In this document: positions 1 to 10,749 of the stretch, in pieces | Position numbering within the stretch: the first letter of the stretch is position 1 | How the letters are laid out: every line of letters starts with the position of its first letter | Assembly: GCA_021018995.1 (NCBI GenBank) | Contig: CM037590.1 | Coordinates: 107,943,097 to 108,007,096 of the forward strand | Length of the DNA: 64,000 nt | DNA from: Chloranthus sessilifolius | Lineage: Eukaryota; Streptophyta; Magnoliopsida; Chloranthales; Chloranthaceae | Direction: 5' to 3' | Program-made: the position numbers and the translations under genes | Notes under the pieces: generated by a model | Seen by the model: only the letters and a program-made list of their open reading frames with translations | Databases searched by the model: none | What the model was told of the DNA's origin: nothing

Positions 1-1069
1 CTGTGCCCTGGACTCGTTACTAAGATCTCAGACATAATATAATTATTGCATAATGCAAGATACGCACACCACAAAAATTTACTTCACTAGCATCCATCAG
101 ATAAATGGAAAGCCTTTTAGATACGAGCAATAAGAGTGGTTTGTGTGCCTCTGCATTGTTTGGTCAAATGCAATTTATGTATATTTTCCGGAATGAGTAA
201 GTTGAGACTGCTGGTTGATGGTTTACAAGTGTTACAAATCTTGTTGGGAAAATGTGGATGAGCAAGGAGGCATTTTTATATATGAAATTTTGTACTGTAT
301 TTGCATTTTATATGCAACAAGAGCAGTCCATATTGGTGCCCAGGAGGCATCTTTTCGCCACTTCATTGAGTTCAGGAAAGACTTCATGTCTGAGTTTTGA
401 AAGGATCCAGTAGTCGTCTACATTTGTTAAATAGTACATTGTCCTTTCGGTTTTATATTAGGGAATTCATCTTGCTACATTACCCTCAAAATGACGAAGT
501 CAAATAAGTATTCTTTGCACTTCTTTCTGATGAATTGATCCAAGATGAGATGTGAGAGGTTTAGAAAACTCCTTGGAAAGAAACTTTTGTAAGCTAGGAT
601 GTGTTCTGTTTCTTCAAGTTTGAAGAGAATTATTCATAAAGAAACATGATAAGTTTGGAAGGACAGATGAAATACTCTACGAAATTTGTGTGCAATGAGG
701 GGAAACCACGGTTTGTTTATCGGTATAAAGTAGTGGACAGAGTTCAATGAGAAACAAATCCTTGTCATTTTTTCTTTTTGTACTTCAATGGAAGGATTAA
801 AAATATTGGTATCAGGATTCCACTCTTGGGCTGCCTTTGTCTCGTGTATAAATGTTTTCTCTGTATTCATTTTTTGCAGGGTTTTTTCTCATGTTATTAA
901 TCTGTATTTGTCACTGAATTAATGTCTTATCTTAGCTGAAAAAGGCTGTAGATATTGTTTTATTCTTCTGTTAGGCTAAGTGCAACATGAATACTAGTCT
1001 TAAATTCTTTATGCAACTTTTATTTTGTGTCTAGTATCACACTCACTTCTGATGTTGCCTTTTTTGCAG
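1..1069 (+). other. Intron sequence upstream of the first visible GPDH exon
   Basis: No exon, RNA gene or recognisable transposon was found here. The stretch is AT-rich with short chance reading frames that lack codon structure. It ends in a pyrimidine-rich tract and TTTGCAG at 1063-1069, a good 3' splice site for the exon starting at 1070. Because that exon begins in mid-codon and the protein lacks its N-terminal two thirds, this stretch is read as the 3' part of an intron whose upstream exon is off the left edge. Confidence 0.6.
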
Positions 1070-1317
1070 GAATGGTGGCCGCTCTAACCAATGAGAGTGC
1101 TACCAGCAAATCAGTATACTTTGCCCACTGCACATCAGAAATGATATTTATTACTCACTTGTTGACAGAAGAACCAGAGAAACTTGCTGGCCCTTTGCTA
1201 GCTGATACTTATGTAACCCTATTGAAAGGTCGTAATGCATGGTATGGCCAAATGTTAGCCAAGGGGGAGTTGAGTCTAGACATGGGTGATAGCATCAAAG
1301 GCAAGGGCATGATTCAG
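1070..1317 (+). CDS. GPDHC1: GPDH (NAD+), cytosolic type: internal exon
   Basis: Exon of an NAD-dependent glycerol-3-phosphate dehydrogenase, which interconverts dihydroxyacetone phosphate and glycerol 3-phosphate in the cytosol (glycerolipid supply and NADH balance). The exon has an AG acceptor at 1068-1069 and a GT donor at 1318-1319. It gives a split Gly codon plus 82 codons with no stop. Segments such as [39 protein letters not shown] and [11 protein letters not shown] are characteristic of the plant GPDHC1/GPDHC2 family, in the C-terminal substrate-binding domain. Reading runs straight into the exon at 2167 (MIQ then GVSAVGAF). The N-terminal Rossmann domain and start codon lie outside the window. 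The GPDHC1 symbol is by family resemblance; a paralogue cannot be excluded. Confidence 0.9.
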
Positions 1318-1563
1318 GTGCGGGTCATAAACACTAGAGCATTGTTGCAAAAGATGGGTCATAAACTGTTTCGTACCCATCCAAATCAAGTGCAGATCAT
1401 GAATCTTCTTTTATTTAAGAACATGGCACTCCCCAGCCATCACTCACCACAAGTATAACATGAATCTCAAATATTTGTCATGTCAAACACCTGTCAAATA
1501 CTGGGGGGCATTAGTACTCTTTTTTCTATTGGTTTCTAGCATTAGTAATATCTTGAGGGATCG

Positions 1564-1645
1564 GGCCTGTAGCTCAATGGAAGGTGCATGATAACACAGC
1601 CTTGAGGTTGCAGGTTCAATCCCACCTTACCTATAAAAAAAAATG
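1564..1645 (+). repeat. tRNA-derived SINE-like fragment in intron
   Basis: A tRNA-like stretch carries an A-box-like TAGCTCAATGG and a B-box-like GGTTCAATCCC about 35 bp apart, followed by a short A run near 1636-1644. The acceptor and T stems do not pair properly, so it is not an intact tRNA gene. A tRNA-derived SINE head or tRNA pseudogene fits best. No convincing target-site duplication was seen. Confidence 0.4.
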
Positions 1646-1745
1646 TTGAATATGTAGATTTGACGTATTTTCCTTTATCTCAAGAAAGTTGATATGAACT
1701 ACTGTATTGTATGACTTTTAGCAACCTTTTAAGCATACTTTGCAA

Positions 1746-1830
<85 letters not shown>
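1746..1830. repeat. TA dinucleotide microsatellite
   Basis: A run of TA repeats with one C interruption near 1757, in the intron between the first two visible GPDH exons. It yields a spurious Tyr-Ile reading frame. Confidence 0.95.
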
Positions 1831-1833
<3 letters not shown>

Positions 1834-2166
1834 CCACATTATCCTATAAATGTTATGGACATGCATGTGTTTAGTTTGCCAGCTTGGAGATGTAACGCTA
1901 GCCATTTAAATTTCTATGGTAATTCAGTGAGTCAAGGAAGAAAAGGTATAGTTGACTTAGAGACTTGCCTGAGTCCACTAGTCAATCAGTCTCTTCCAAA
2001 ATGTCTGTGAGATGGGTCCCATTATCCAAGGAGTCTTTAGTTGTTCATCCTTAGTGGATATGGTAGTGTTCATTAATATTATACAAGAATTGTCCTAATA
2101 ATTGTTACATTATTAATAAAAGTCATTGTTCATTTATCCTTGCTAATGCTTACTTTTTTCTTTCAG

Positions 2167-2306
2167 GGGGTTTCTGCTGTGGGAGCATTTTATGAGTTGC
2201 TCCGTCAGCCCTGCTTGAGTGTGTTGCATCCTGATGGAAACAAGCCTGTTGCTCCGGTCGAGCTTTGCCCCATTTTAAAGACGCTTTATAAAATATTAAT
2301 AATGAG
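2167..2306 (+). CDS. GPDHC1: GPDH (NAD+): penultimate exon
   Basis: Second visible exon. The acceptor is TTTCAG ending at 2166 and the donor GT is at 2307-2308. It encodes 46 full codons plus two bases (AG) of an Arg codon. Diagnostic peptides are [12 protein letters not shown] and [20 protein letters not shown], continuing the C-terminal domain of plant cytosolic GPDH. The split Arg codon is completed by the G at 26589, 24.3 kb downstream, after which reading continues [15 protein letters not shown]. Correct phase on both sides and family-typical order make this an authentic exon. Reading past the donor runs to a stop at 2398-2400, so failure to remove the giant intron would truncate the protein. 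Confidence 0.9.
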
Positions 2307-2419
2307 GTTTGAATTTCTTTCATTGTACCTTTTTTCTAGTCGTAGTATGCCAGAAATAGCACCATTTCATGTTTTGGAAAATGAATCGTGCTTATCTTAA
2401 TTATTGCAGTCATTATCAT

Positions 2420-3706
2420 CATCATCACCACTATCATCTCATCCTTATCCCATCTATTTGGGGTCAGCTTTTGCGACTCCTATTTCTTCTCTTTTCTGAT
2501 TAGCACTACACTCTCTCTAACATCACAATCGTTTATATCCCTTCTTATACCTTCATTGGTCTTCCTCTTCTCTTGTGCTTGTAGCGTCTCAAACCTTCGT
2601 ATAGGGTCTACATGCCTCCGATGAACATGTCAAAACCATCTCAAGCAACATTTCATAATTTTTTTCCTTTATAGGTCTCTCTCAATTTTTCTCATATGTA
2701 CTCATTCCAAATTTGATCCTTTCTTGTTACTCCACACATCCATCTCAACATATATATCTGGGCTACATGTACTCTGTCTTCTTGTCACTTTTTTGTAGCT
2801 TAATATTCCACACCATATAATATGGTAGGTCTAACAGTCATCTTATAAAAACGTCCCTTCAATCTAAGTGTAACTCTTGGGTCCTACAATTCTCTGCGTG
2901 CTTGCCCCCATTTCATCCAACCTGCATTAATCCTATTTGAGACTTCCTCTTCAAATCCATTATATGACTATCAAGTAAAGCATAAAAATGAAACCTATAG
3001 CAACGTGGCACTAAATGATTTTGTATTTCAACTACATCTTCCTCCGGGCTATCTTCTTCACTAAATTTACACTCCATATCTTTCGTCTTTATTCTACTAA
3101 TTTTGAATCCATTGACTCCAAAGTCTTTCTCCATAATTCTAGCTAATCATTTATTTTTTTTCCTTGTTTGGGCAATTAATACTACCTCTATTGCAAATGA
3201 CATGCACCATGAGATCTCTTCTTGTATGTCTATGATTAACGCATTCATAACCAAGGCAAACAAATAAAGGTTCAAGCCAGATCCTTGATACAACCCAACT
3301 CTGATAGGGAGCTCACTCATCCTCCACATGTCATTTTTACACTAGTTAACACCCTCTCATACATGTCTTGGATAATCTCAATATATAAGTTCGGAATGCA
3401 TTTCTTTCTCAGCATCCACCAAATTATCTGTCTCGGCAAGTCTCTTTGAACTTCTCCATAAGTTGCCTCACTAGGAAAGTAGCTTCAGCTGTTGATCTTC
3501 CTGGCATGAATTCAAACTGGTTTTCTGATACATTTGCTTTTAGTTGCTATTCTAATACTATTATTTCCCAAAATTTCATAATTTTCTTATTAGATTAATG
3601 CCTCAGTAGTTGGGACAACTTTGGATGTTTCCTTTGTTTTTATAGAAGGGACCACACTGCTCTTTCTCCATTCCTTAGGAGGCGGCACAGTTTTGCCGTC
3701 ATTTGG
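2420..3706 (-). mobile_element. Degenerate LINE (non-LTR retrotransposon), RT part
   Basis: Minus-strand frames at 3147-3329 and 2913-3134 match the plant LINE reverse-transcriptase pattern: a PIRVGLYQGSGLNLYLFALVM stretch followed by an EIxWCMxFA block, then a GFKISRIKT and MECKFS block. The usual FADD catalytic site reads FAIE, so both catalytic aspartates are gone. Frames are broken by stops and shifts. The segment ends at a CATCATCAT-type simple repeat (about 2410-2440), the expected side for a 3' end. Only part of the RT region remains. It lies antisense to the host gene inside the intron. Confidence 0.75.
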
Positions 3707-4077
3707 TCCAATCATTTTTTTATGAAACAAAGAAATTTAGCTTTGTTTTGACACTGGTTCCGTAACCTGACTTGAGATGAAGGATTCTATGGTGACGTAC
3801 ACCATTAGATTATGGATGCATCATTATTATAATGTTGGATGAAGATCCAACATTGATAGAATGGTGGTCTCAGTACACTATTGCAATGCTAGGGGAGGGA
3901 AGCTGCATTGTCCAATCATTTTTTTATGAAACAAAGAAATTTAGCTTTGTTTTGACACTGGTTCCATAACCTGACTTGAGATGAAGGATTCTATGGTGGC
4001 GTACACCATTAGATTATGGATGCATCATTATTATAATGTTGGATGAAGATCCAACATTGATAGAATGGTGGTCTCAG
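3707..4077. repeat. Direct duplication, 167-bp copies at a 204-bp step
   Basis: Copies at 3707-3873 and 3911-4077 are nearly identical (for example CCGTAACC versus CCATAACC, GGTGACG versus GGTGGCG), separated by 37 bp. Each contains the hairpin-like AATGTTGGAT ... ATCCAACATT. The function is unknown. The right copy ends 34 bp before the LTR of the gypsy derivative starting at 4112. Confidence 0.85.
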
Positions 4078-4111
4078 AGACTGTGAAAAAATTAGCAATG
4101 ACAAGATGTCA

Positions 4112-5283
4112 TGATGGGGACGCCGCCATCGTGGACTTAGGTTTTGGGCCATAGTAGGTGTACCGGCGGAAGAAGCGCGGAGGGGCAATGGAGCTCCAAC
4201 ATTTATCGAGGAATGACCTTGAAGAGCAGCAAAGAGCAGGATCACTGCCCAGGTTCGCTCGAGCGAATATCACTTTCGCTCGAGCGAGAATGCTTCAGAA
4301 ACATGAGTAAACTCTTGGCCTGTTGTCGCTCGAGCGAGGGAACATCAGAAATCAAGGCCAAAACTTTTGGCCAAAACTCAGTTGAGCGATCCTTGGTTGT
4401 TGCTCGAGCGATCCCTGGTTGTCGCTCGAGCGATCCCTAGTTGTCGCTCGAGACCTCTCGTAAAGATTCCCGCTCTAGCGAACCAAACTTGCTCGAGCGA
4501 GTCGAGTGACGGGAGTTGTCCTTTTTAGCTTTTTCTTTTGTTTTCTTTTGTGTCAAATATAAGTCATTATTTTTGAGTAACATGGTACTTTTATATGTTA
4601 GGGTTATTCCCATTTGTAATTACTATAAAGCATCTTTTTGTAAGCCATTTTTGGCAAGTGTTGATGAATTAATGAAAATGTTTTGCATTGAGTTTGAGAT
4701 GAGCTTTGAAGAGTAAGTCTTATTCCCCATGTGGGTTTGGTGTGAGGCCAAGGGTGAGATGCCCATGTTATCTTTAATCTTCTCATTACTTCTTACTCTT
4801 GTTTAATCTTCCTATTTTCTTATTAAGCTCTTGCAGCCCATTTTTCCCTTTTATTGATTGTTCCAATTCTCAAACCCTAGATCTAGAATAACCTTGATGT
4901 CCATCCTTGTGGATCAAATTTAATCTTAGGCCATCGATCCATAACCGTTGTTAGACTTGAGCTTGTTTAATTTGTGTCGGTAATCGCCTCAATTCAAAAG
5001 CCCTAGTAAGGAGCTATCGATTCCATCGTGAATTACGATCGAATGCCCCAACCTAGATGAAGCTAGAGTTCTATCTCTAGGATCGCGTCTTTCGCATTTC
5101 CTAAGGCATCTCACGCGTCGAATTGGACCCTACGTGAACCAAGCATGGTCACTTAAGTAGAATTCCGTGAAACTGAAGGTGTATCGCTTTAATTTGTGAT
5201 TAATTGTTCAATTAGTTAGTTTAATTTTGGTAAATTACCATAACATGGGCATTCACGTATTTTAAGGTCATTGTCCCGCGTCA
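4112..5283 (+). repeat. Left (5') LTR of the gypsy derivative
   Basis: This 1172-bp LTR is similar along its length to 11218-12359. It begins TGATGGGGACGC and ends GTCCCGCGTCA. It contains the CTCGAG-palindrome cluster at 4252-4505. The two LTRs differ by many substitutions and small indels, indicating an old insertion. Confidence 0.85.
4252..4505. repeat. Cluster of TCGCTCGAGCGA palindromes in the left LTR
   Basis: At least seven exact or near copies of the palindrome TCGCTCGAGCGA (XhoI-core CTCGAG) occur within ~250 bp. Part of the cluster is a 22-bp tandem array (about 4384-4453) of GAGCGATCCxTxGTTGTCGC-type units. The right LTR carries the matching cluster at about 11364-11585, more decayed. 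Perfect dyad symmetry suggests protein-binding sites or strong hairpins, but no binding factor is known to me. Confidence 0.85.
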
Positions 5284-5285
5284 GT

Positions 5286-5300
5286 TTTGATATCAAAGCT
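5286..5300 (+). promoter_or_regulatory. Primer-binding site (tRNA-Met type) of the gypsy derivative
   Basis: TTTTGATATCAAAGC lies 2 bp after the left LTR end and resembles the plant initiator-Met PBS TGGTATCAGAGC with a few mismatches. The spacing is as expected for minus-strand priming. A related sequence recurs at about 8072-8090, where the leader is duplicated. Confidence 0.6.
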
Positions 5301-5383
5301 TAGGTTCTCTAAGTTAGGGCATATTAGCATGGTATCTTAACTGTATTGCATTTTATTTCATTTGCGTTCATTAGTGTGCACTT

Positions 5384-5660
5384 CTAGTGTTTGACAAAAG
5401 TCCTTACTCATTTTAGTCCACAAGTGTATGTCATTTCGATGTCGTTTGTGTAGTCACATTTGTGTGTTCGTTGGTGTGTTCATTTGTATGCACATCTTGT
5501 ATTTGTTAAAATTACTCACTTGTTGTGTAGTCACATTTGTGTGTTAATTTGTATGCACATATTGTGTTTGTTAAAATTACTCACCTGAGGTGTAATTCAT
5601 ATTTCTGTGCTCACCTTGTATTTGTTAAAATTACTCAATTACTTTTGGTTCATAGTTGCT
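5384..5660 (+). repeat. Leader minisatellite, first copy
   Basis: Imperfect repeats of short modules such as CACATTTGTGTG, CACATCTTGTATTTG and TTAAAATTACTCA fill the untranslated leader between the PBS and the gag start. The same modules recur, further expanded, at about 8140-9010. It looks non-coding. Confidence 0.7.
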
Positions 5661-5700
5661 TGTTCATCGTAGCTCCCTTGTTTAGTGTGTCGTGATCACC

Positions 5701-6084
5701 ATGGGTACGAATGAGATTACCGATTTTCTTAAGAGCATCCAAGCCACGATGATCGTGATGAATGAGAGGGAACTAGCCAAACAAGGAAACCCTTACACTC
5801 CAAATCCTAGGCGAAGTCCCGAAAGTCGCGATGAGGTTAGAGTTAAGAGACACTCCTATCATTGTGAGCCTGAATATGATCTTGATAGAAAATTTCTAAG
5901 TTCTATTCAAGTTGAAGTCCTGGATTTTAAGGGTACAACAGACCCTAAATCCTTCGTGGAATGGTTGTCTAACATAGAGGAATATTTTCACTCGTGTGAT
6001 GCATTGGATGAGTGTAAGGTTGAGTTCGACAAGACGAGGTTAGTGAGCCATGCCAACACCGATTGGGCTAATGTGGAGTTTTGA
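5701..6084 (+). pseudogene. gag N-terminal fragment, leader-gag copy 1
   Basis: The ATG at 5701 sits in a good context (CACCATGG) and matches the start of the better copy at 9060. The frame gives a retrotransposon gag domain with a DFKGTTDPKSFVEWLSNIEEYF-like core, and ends at a stop at 6082-6084 where copy 2 reads on. The segment from 5745 is tandemly repeated from 6157 (step 412 bp), so 6157-6500 holds a second, start-less, stop-containing copy. Gag would form the particle; this version is truncated. Confidence 0.7.
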
Positions 6085-6156
6085 CACAAGATAGCTAATT
6101 GTAAGCCCATCAAGCAATAAAAGGACATGAGGGAGCGTGATGAATTGTAAGCCCAT

Positions 6157-6500
6157 CACGATGATCGTGATGAATGAGAGGGAACTAGCCAAACAAGGAA
6201 TCCCTTACACTCCAAATCCTAGGTGAAGTCCCGAAAGTCGCGATGAGGTTAGAGTTAAGAGACACTCTTATCATTGTGAGCCTGAATATGATCTTGATAG
6301 AAAATTTCTAAGTTCTATTCAAGTTGAAGTCCCGGATTTTAAGGGTACAACGGACCCTAAATCCTTCGTGGAATGGTTGTCTAACATAGAGGAATATTTT
6401 CACTCGTGTGATGTATTGGATGAGTGTAAGGTTGAGTTCGATAAGAGGAGGTTAGTGAGCCATGCCAACACTGATTGGGCTAATGTGGAGTTTTGACACA
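6157..6500 (+). repeat. Second copy of a 412-bp gag-internal tandem duplication
   Basis: The sequence from CACGATGATCGTGATG at 6157 repeats 5745 onward through the TGGGCTAATGTGGAGTT block, with a handful of substitutions and the same premature stop. This local duplication inside gag copy 1 is absent from gag copy 2. Confidence 0.85.
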
Positions 6501-6538
6501 AGATAGCTAATTGTAAGCCCATCACGCAATAAAAGGAC

Positions 6539-7273
6539 ATGAGGGAGCGACTTATCGAGACATATGTTCCTTTGGAGCCCCTCTACCTTCTACAGTGCTT
6601 GGAAGCTAAGGTGGATAAGTACCACAAACACGCCCAACTTGAATCAAGGATCACCTATATTAAGAAGAGCTCTAATTTCGGGGTTCCACCATCGAAACCC
6701 GCATATACTCCTACGAGGCCCCAAATTGATCACGGGAAAGGAATTGTCCACGAGAGATATAATTTCAGGGTTCAACTATCGAAACTTGTGATTACTCCTC
6801 TGAATCCCCACATCGATAACGGGAAAAGAGCGATTATTGAGAGCCCCAAAACTAGTGGTTGCAACAAATGTTACAAGTGTCACGAATTTGGATTCTTTGG
6901 TTACCAATGCTCCACAAAATTTTCTACTCTGAATTTATTGACTAAAAGAAAAAATTCCAAGGAGCCGAAAAATATGAAAGTGGAAGAAGTGTATCACCCT
7001 CGTACCGTGATGAGTGAAGAGGATATAGAAGAAGCTGAAGAAAGTATAGTTTGTGTTAAAGAAACTTCTATTTCCCTAGTGAGTAGTAATGTTGAGTCGC
7101 CCACACATGAGTCAACCGAGTCACCCACGCGCGATTCGACCGAGTCACGTATGCACGATGTGTTAGTGTCCGTAGAATCGAGTGCACTTGAGTCTTTGAA
7201 GCTTGCCGAACCGAGTACACACACAAGACAATCAAGTCACTTACCCATAAGTCATTGGAATTTGTTGAGTTGA
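6539..7273 (+). pseudogene. gag C-terminal part with defective zinc knuckle, copy 1
   Basis: This is an open frame of ~244 codons. A basic linker is followed by CYKCHEFGFFGYQC (about 6868-6909), where the CCHC zinc-binding His is Phe; copy 2 keeps His (CYKCHGFGHFTYQC). It is followed by an acidic, Ser/Thr/Glu-rich tail with repeating SPTHESTES-like units. The frame is broken near 7225, after which the tail continues in the frame used by 7255-8091. Confidence 0.65.
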
Positions 7274-7775
7274 GTCCACATGAGCCATTAGTGTCACTTG
7301 ATTCGATCACATATGAGTCACTAGTGTTTATAGAGTCCACTATGTGTGAGTCTCTGAATTTATTGACTAAAAGAAAAAATTCCAAGGAGCCGAAAAATAT
7401 GAAAGTGGAAGAAGTGTATCACCCTCGTACCGTGATGAGTGAAGAGGAGATAGAAGAAGCTGAAGAAAGTATAGTTTGTGTTAAAGAAACTTCTATTTCC
7501 CTAGTGAGTAGTAATGTTGAGTCGCCCACACATGAGTCAACTGAGTCACCCACGCGCGATTCGACCGAGTTACGTATGCACGATGTGTTAGTGTCCGTAG
7601 AATCGAGTGCACTTGAGTCTTTGAAGCTTGCCGAACCGAGTACACACAAGACAATCAAGTCACTTACTCATAAGTCATTGGAATTTGTTGAGTCGAGTCC
7701 ACATGAGCCATTAGTGTCACTTGATTCGATCACACATGAGTCACTAGTGTTTATAGAGTCCACTACGTGTGAGTC
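6926..7775 (+). repeat. 425-bp tandem duplication in the acidic gag tail
   Basis: The block starting GAATTTATTGACTAAAAG at 6931 recurs at 7356 (step 425 bp) and covers the Ser/Glu-rich tail. The copies differ by only a few bases and by an AC insertion that shifts the frame in the first. Copy 2 of the gag region (about 9860-10270) has a single unit. Confidence 0.85.
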
Positions 7776-8091
7776 ATTAGCGCCACATACACATGAGATT
7801 ATTGAGTCCATAGATACACATACATATCATAGTCTCGAGTTGCATTCTGCTTCACATTTCGAGTCTTGTTGTGAGTCAAGCTTTGAGTTTCATTCCACAT
7901 CGCATGCCGAAATTACGCTTAAAATTAATTTGTGCAATGGAGATTCCAAATTATGGGTGGATTTTCCTGTGAGCTTTAAGGAAATTCAAATAAGTGGCCA
8001 TGAAATGGTTCGGGTGAGGCCTGAACGATTCCCATCGGGGATCACGAAGAAGTCCGACACCCGCATTGTCAGATTAAAGCTTAGGTTCTAG
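7255..8091 (+). pseudogene. gag tail and integrase C-terminal stub ending at the duplicated leader
   Basis: This 278-codon frame covers the second unit of the acidic repeat, a His/Ser-rich segment, then EITLKINLCNGDSKLWV and MVRVRPERFPSG. The last motif is the lead-in to a gypsy integrase C-terminal (GPF/Y) domain. Just after it the sequence switches to leader sequence (AAAGCTTAGGTTCT), the join between leader-gag copies 1 and 2. The product would be a gag-integrase-tail fusion lacking all enzymes. Confidence 0.6.
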
Positions 8092-9059
8092 GTTAGGGCA
8101 TATTAGTATGACATCTTAATTTTATTGCATTTTATTTCATTTGCGTTCATTTGTGTGCATGTCTAGTGTTTGACAAAAGTCCTTACTCATTTTGGTTCAC
8201 ATGTCTATGCCATTTCGATGCCGTTTGTATAGTTACATTTGTGTGTTCATTGGTGTGTTCATTTGTATGCACATCTTGTATTTGTTAAAATTACTCATTT
8301 GTTGTGTAGTCACATTTGTGTGTTCATTTGTGAGCACATATTGCGTTTGTTAAAATTACTCACCTGATGTGTAGTTCACATTTGTGTGCTCACCTTGTGT
8401 TTGTTAAAATTACTCAATTACTTTTGATTCATTTCGATGTCGTTTGTGTAGTCACATTTGTGTGTTCATTGGTGTGTTCATTTGCATGCACATCTTGTAT
8501 TTGTTAAAATTACTCATTTGTTGTGTAGTCACATTTGTGTGTACATTTGTGTGTACATATTGTGTTTGTTAAAATTACTCACCTGATGTATAGTTCACAT
8601 TTGTGTGCTCACCTTGTGTTCATTTGTATGCACATCTTGTATTTGTTAAAATCACTCATTTGTTGTGTAGTCACATTTGTGTGTTCATTTGTGTGCACAT
8701 ATTGCGTTTGTTAAAATTACTCACCTGATGTGTAGTTCACATTTGTGTGCTCACCTTGTGTTTGTTAAATTTACTCAATTACTTTTGGTTCATTTCGATG
8801 TCGTTTGTGTAGTCACATTTGTGTGTTCATTGGTGTGTTCATTTGCATGCACATCTTGTATTTGTTAAAATTACTCATTTGTTGTGTAGTCACATTTGTG
8901 TATTCATTTGTGTGTACATATTGTGTTTGTTAAAATTACTCACCTGATGTATAGTTCACATTTGTGTGCTCACCTTGTGTTTGTTAAAATTACTCAATTA
9001 CTTTTGGTTCATAGTTGCTTGTTCATCGTAGTTCTCTTGTTTAGTGTGCCGTAATCACC
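8072..9059 (+). repeat. Duplicated leader with expanded minisatellite
   Basis: The sequence from about 8079 repeats the post-PBS leader at about 5294 onward and ends at a second gag start (ATG 9060). CACATTTGTGTG / CACATCTTGTATTTG modules are expanded into higher-order repeats: the CATTTCGATG(C/T)CGTTTG module recurs near 8211, 8429 and 8792. No coding signal was seen; the short frame at 8677-8868 is repeat-derived. Confidence 0.8.
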
Positions 9060-10082
9060 ATGGGTACGAATGAGATTGCCGACGTTCTTAGGAGCATCCA
9101 AGCCACGATGATTGCGATGAATGAGAGGGAACTTGCCAAGCAAGGAAACCGTTACATTCCAAATCCTAAGCGAAGTCCTGAAAGTCGCGATGAGGTTAGA
9201 GTTAGGAGACACTCCTATCATTGTGAGCCTGAATATGATCTTGATAGAAAATTTCTAAGGTCTATTCAAGTCGAATTCCCGGATTTTACGAGTACGGCAG
9301 ACCATAAATCCTTCATGGAATGGTTGTCTAGTATAGAGGAATATTTTCACTCGTGTGATGTGTTGGATGAGTGTAAGGTTGAGTTTGCGAATACGAGGTT
9401 ACTGAGCCATGCCAAAACCGATTGGGCTAATGTGGAGTTTCGATGTAAGATAGCTAATTGTAAGCCCATCACGCGATGGAATGACATGAGGGAACGACTT
9501 ATCGAAACATATGTTCCTTTCACACACCACTACCTTCTACGGTGCTTGGAAGCTAAGGTGGATAAGTATCACAAACACACCCAACTTGAGTCAAGGAGCA
9601 CCTATACTAAGAAGAGCTCTAATTTCGGGGTTCCCCCATCGAAACCTACACATACTCCTACGAGGCCCCAAATTGATCACGGGAAAGAAGTTGTCCACGA
9701 GAGTTATAATTTTGGGGTTCAACAATCGAAACCAATGATCGATATTGGGAAAGGAGCGATTATTGAGAGCCCCAAAACTAGTGGTTTCAACAAATGCTAC
9801 AAGTGTCACGGATTTGGACACTTTACTTACCAATGCTCCACAAAATTTTCCACTTCAAATTTTAAAAGAAAAAATTCCAAGGAGTCGAAAACTATGAAAG
9901 TGGAAGAAGTGTATGACCCTCATACTGTGATGAGTGAAGAGGAGATAGAAGCTGAAGAAAGTCTAGTTTGTATTAAAGAAACCTCTATTTCCCTGGTGAG
10001 TAGTGATGTTGAATCGCCCACACGTGAGTCAACCGCGTCACCCACGCGTGATTTGACTAGTCACTTACGCATGATGTGTTAG
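9060..10082 (+). pseudogene. gag, leader-gag copy 2 (best preserved)
   Basis: The ATG at 9060 gives 340 codons. An N-terminal region is followed by a gag core (about residues 70-150; motifs FMEWLSSIEEYFHSCD and KIANCKPITRW), a basic linker, the intact CCHC knuckle CYKCHGFGHFTYQC, then an acidic tail. It ends early by frameshift near 10060; the tail resumes in another frame at 10169. Gag would package element RNA. No protease-RT follows, unlike an autonomous gypsy element. This is the best candidate for an expressed product of the element. Confidence 0.75.
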
Positions 10083-10168
10083 TATCCGTAGAGTCGAGTG
10101 CACTTGAGTCTTTGAAGATGGTTGAACTGCGTACACACTAGCCAATCAAATCACTTACCCATGAGTCA

Positions 10169-10705
10169 TTGAAATTTGTTGAGTCGAGTCCACATGAGCC
10201 ATTAGTGTCACTTGATTCGATCACACATGAGTCACTAGTGTTGATAGAGTCTACTATATGTGAGTCGTTAACGCTGCATACACATGAGAGTATCAAGTCC
10301 ATAGATACACATACACATCATGGTCTCAAGTTGCATACCGCTTCACATCCCGAATCTTGTTGTGAGGCATGTTTTGAGTCTCATTCCGCATTGCATGTCG
10401 AAATTACACTTAAAATTAATTTGTGCAATGGAGATTCCAAATTATGGGTGAATTTGCCTATAAGTTGCAAGGAAATCCAAATAATTGGTCATAAAATGGT
10501 TCGGGTTAGGCCTGAACGATTCTCATCGGGGATCGCGAAGAATCTCCACACCCGCGTTGTCGGATCATTTAGGATGGTGGAAAGGAGCGGACCTAAGTTA
10601 TATGTGCTTGAGCTACCTCAAGGTATGGGGGTTAGTTCAACACTCAATGTGGGAGACCTAGTTCCTCATCTAGGCTCAACCCCACTTCCTAGAACTCCTT
10701 TTTAA
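10169..10705 (+). pseudogene. gag tail fused to integrase C-terminal domain
   Basis: The frame continues the Ser/His-rich gag tail (THESLVLIES, ESCCEACFES), then MVRVRPERFSSG, a GSFRMVERSGPKLYVLELP segment and VSSTLNVGDLVPH. The last part is the GPF/Y-like C-terminal domain of gypsy integrase. The join shows that protease, RT, RNase H and integrase core were deleted between gag and the integrase tail. Confidence 0.7.
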
Positions 10706-10749
10706 ACGTCATTTCCTTGTCAGCCAATCCCGATCCCACAACTTCTATC

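Noticed and set aside
1564-1645. Functional tRNA gene
   Set aside because: A- and B-box-like words are present but acceptor and T stems do not pair; treated as SINE or tRNA pseudogene.
1711-2010. Reading frame with a long Tyr-Ile run
   Set aside because: It is translation of the TA microsatellite inside an intron, with no protein-like sequence on either side.
4252-4505. CRISPR-like array
   Set aside because: Palindromic CTCGAG words are irregularly spaced inside an LTR, with no constant repeat-spacer pattern, in a plant genome.
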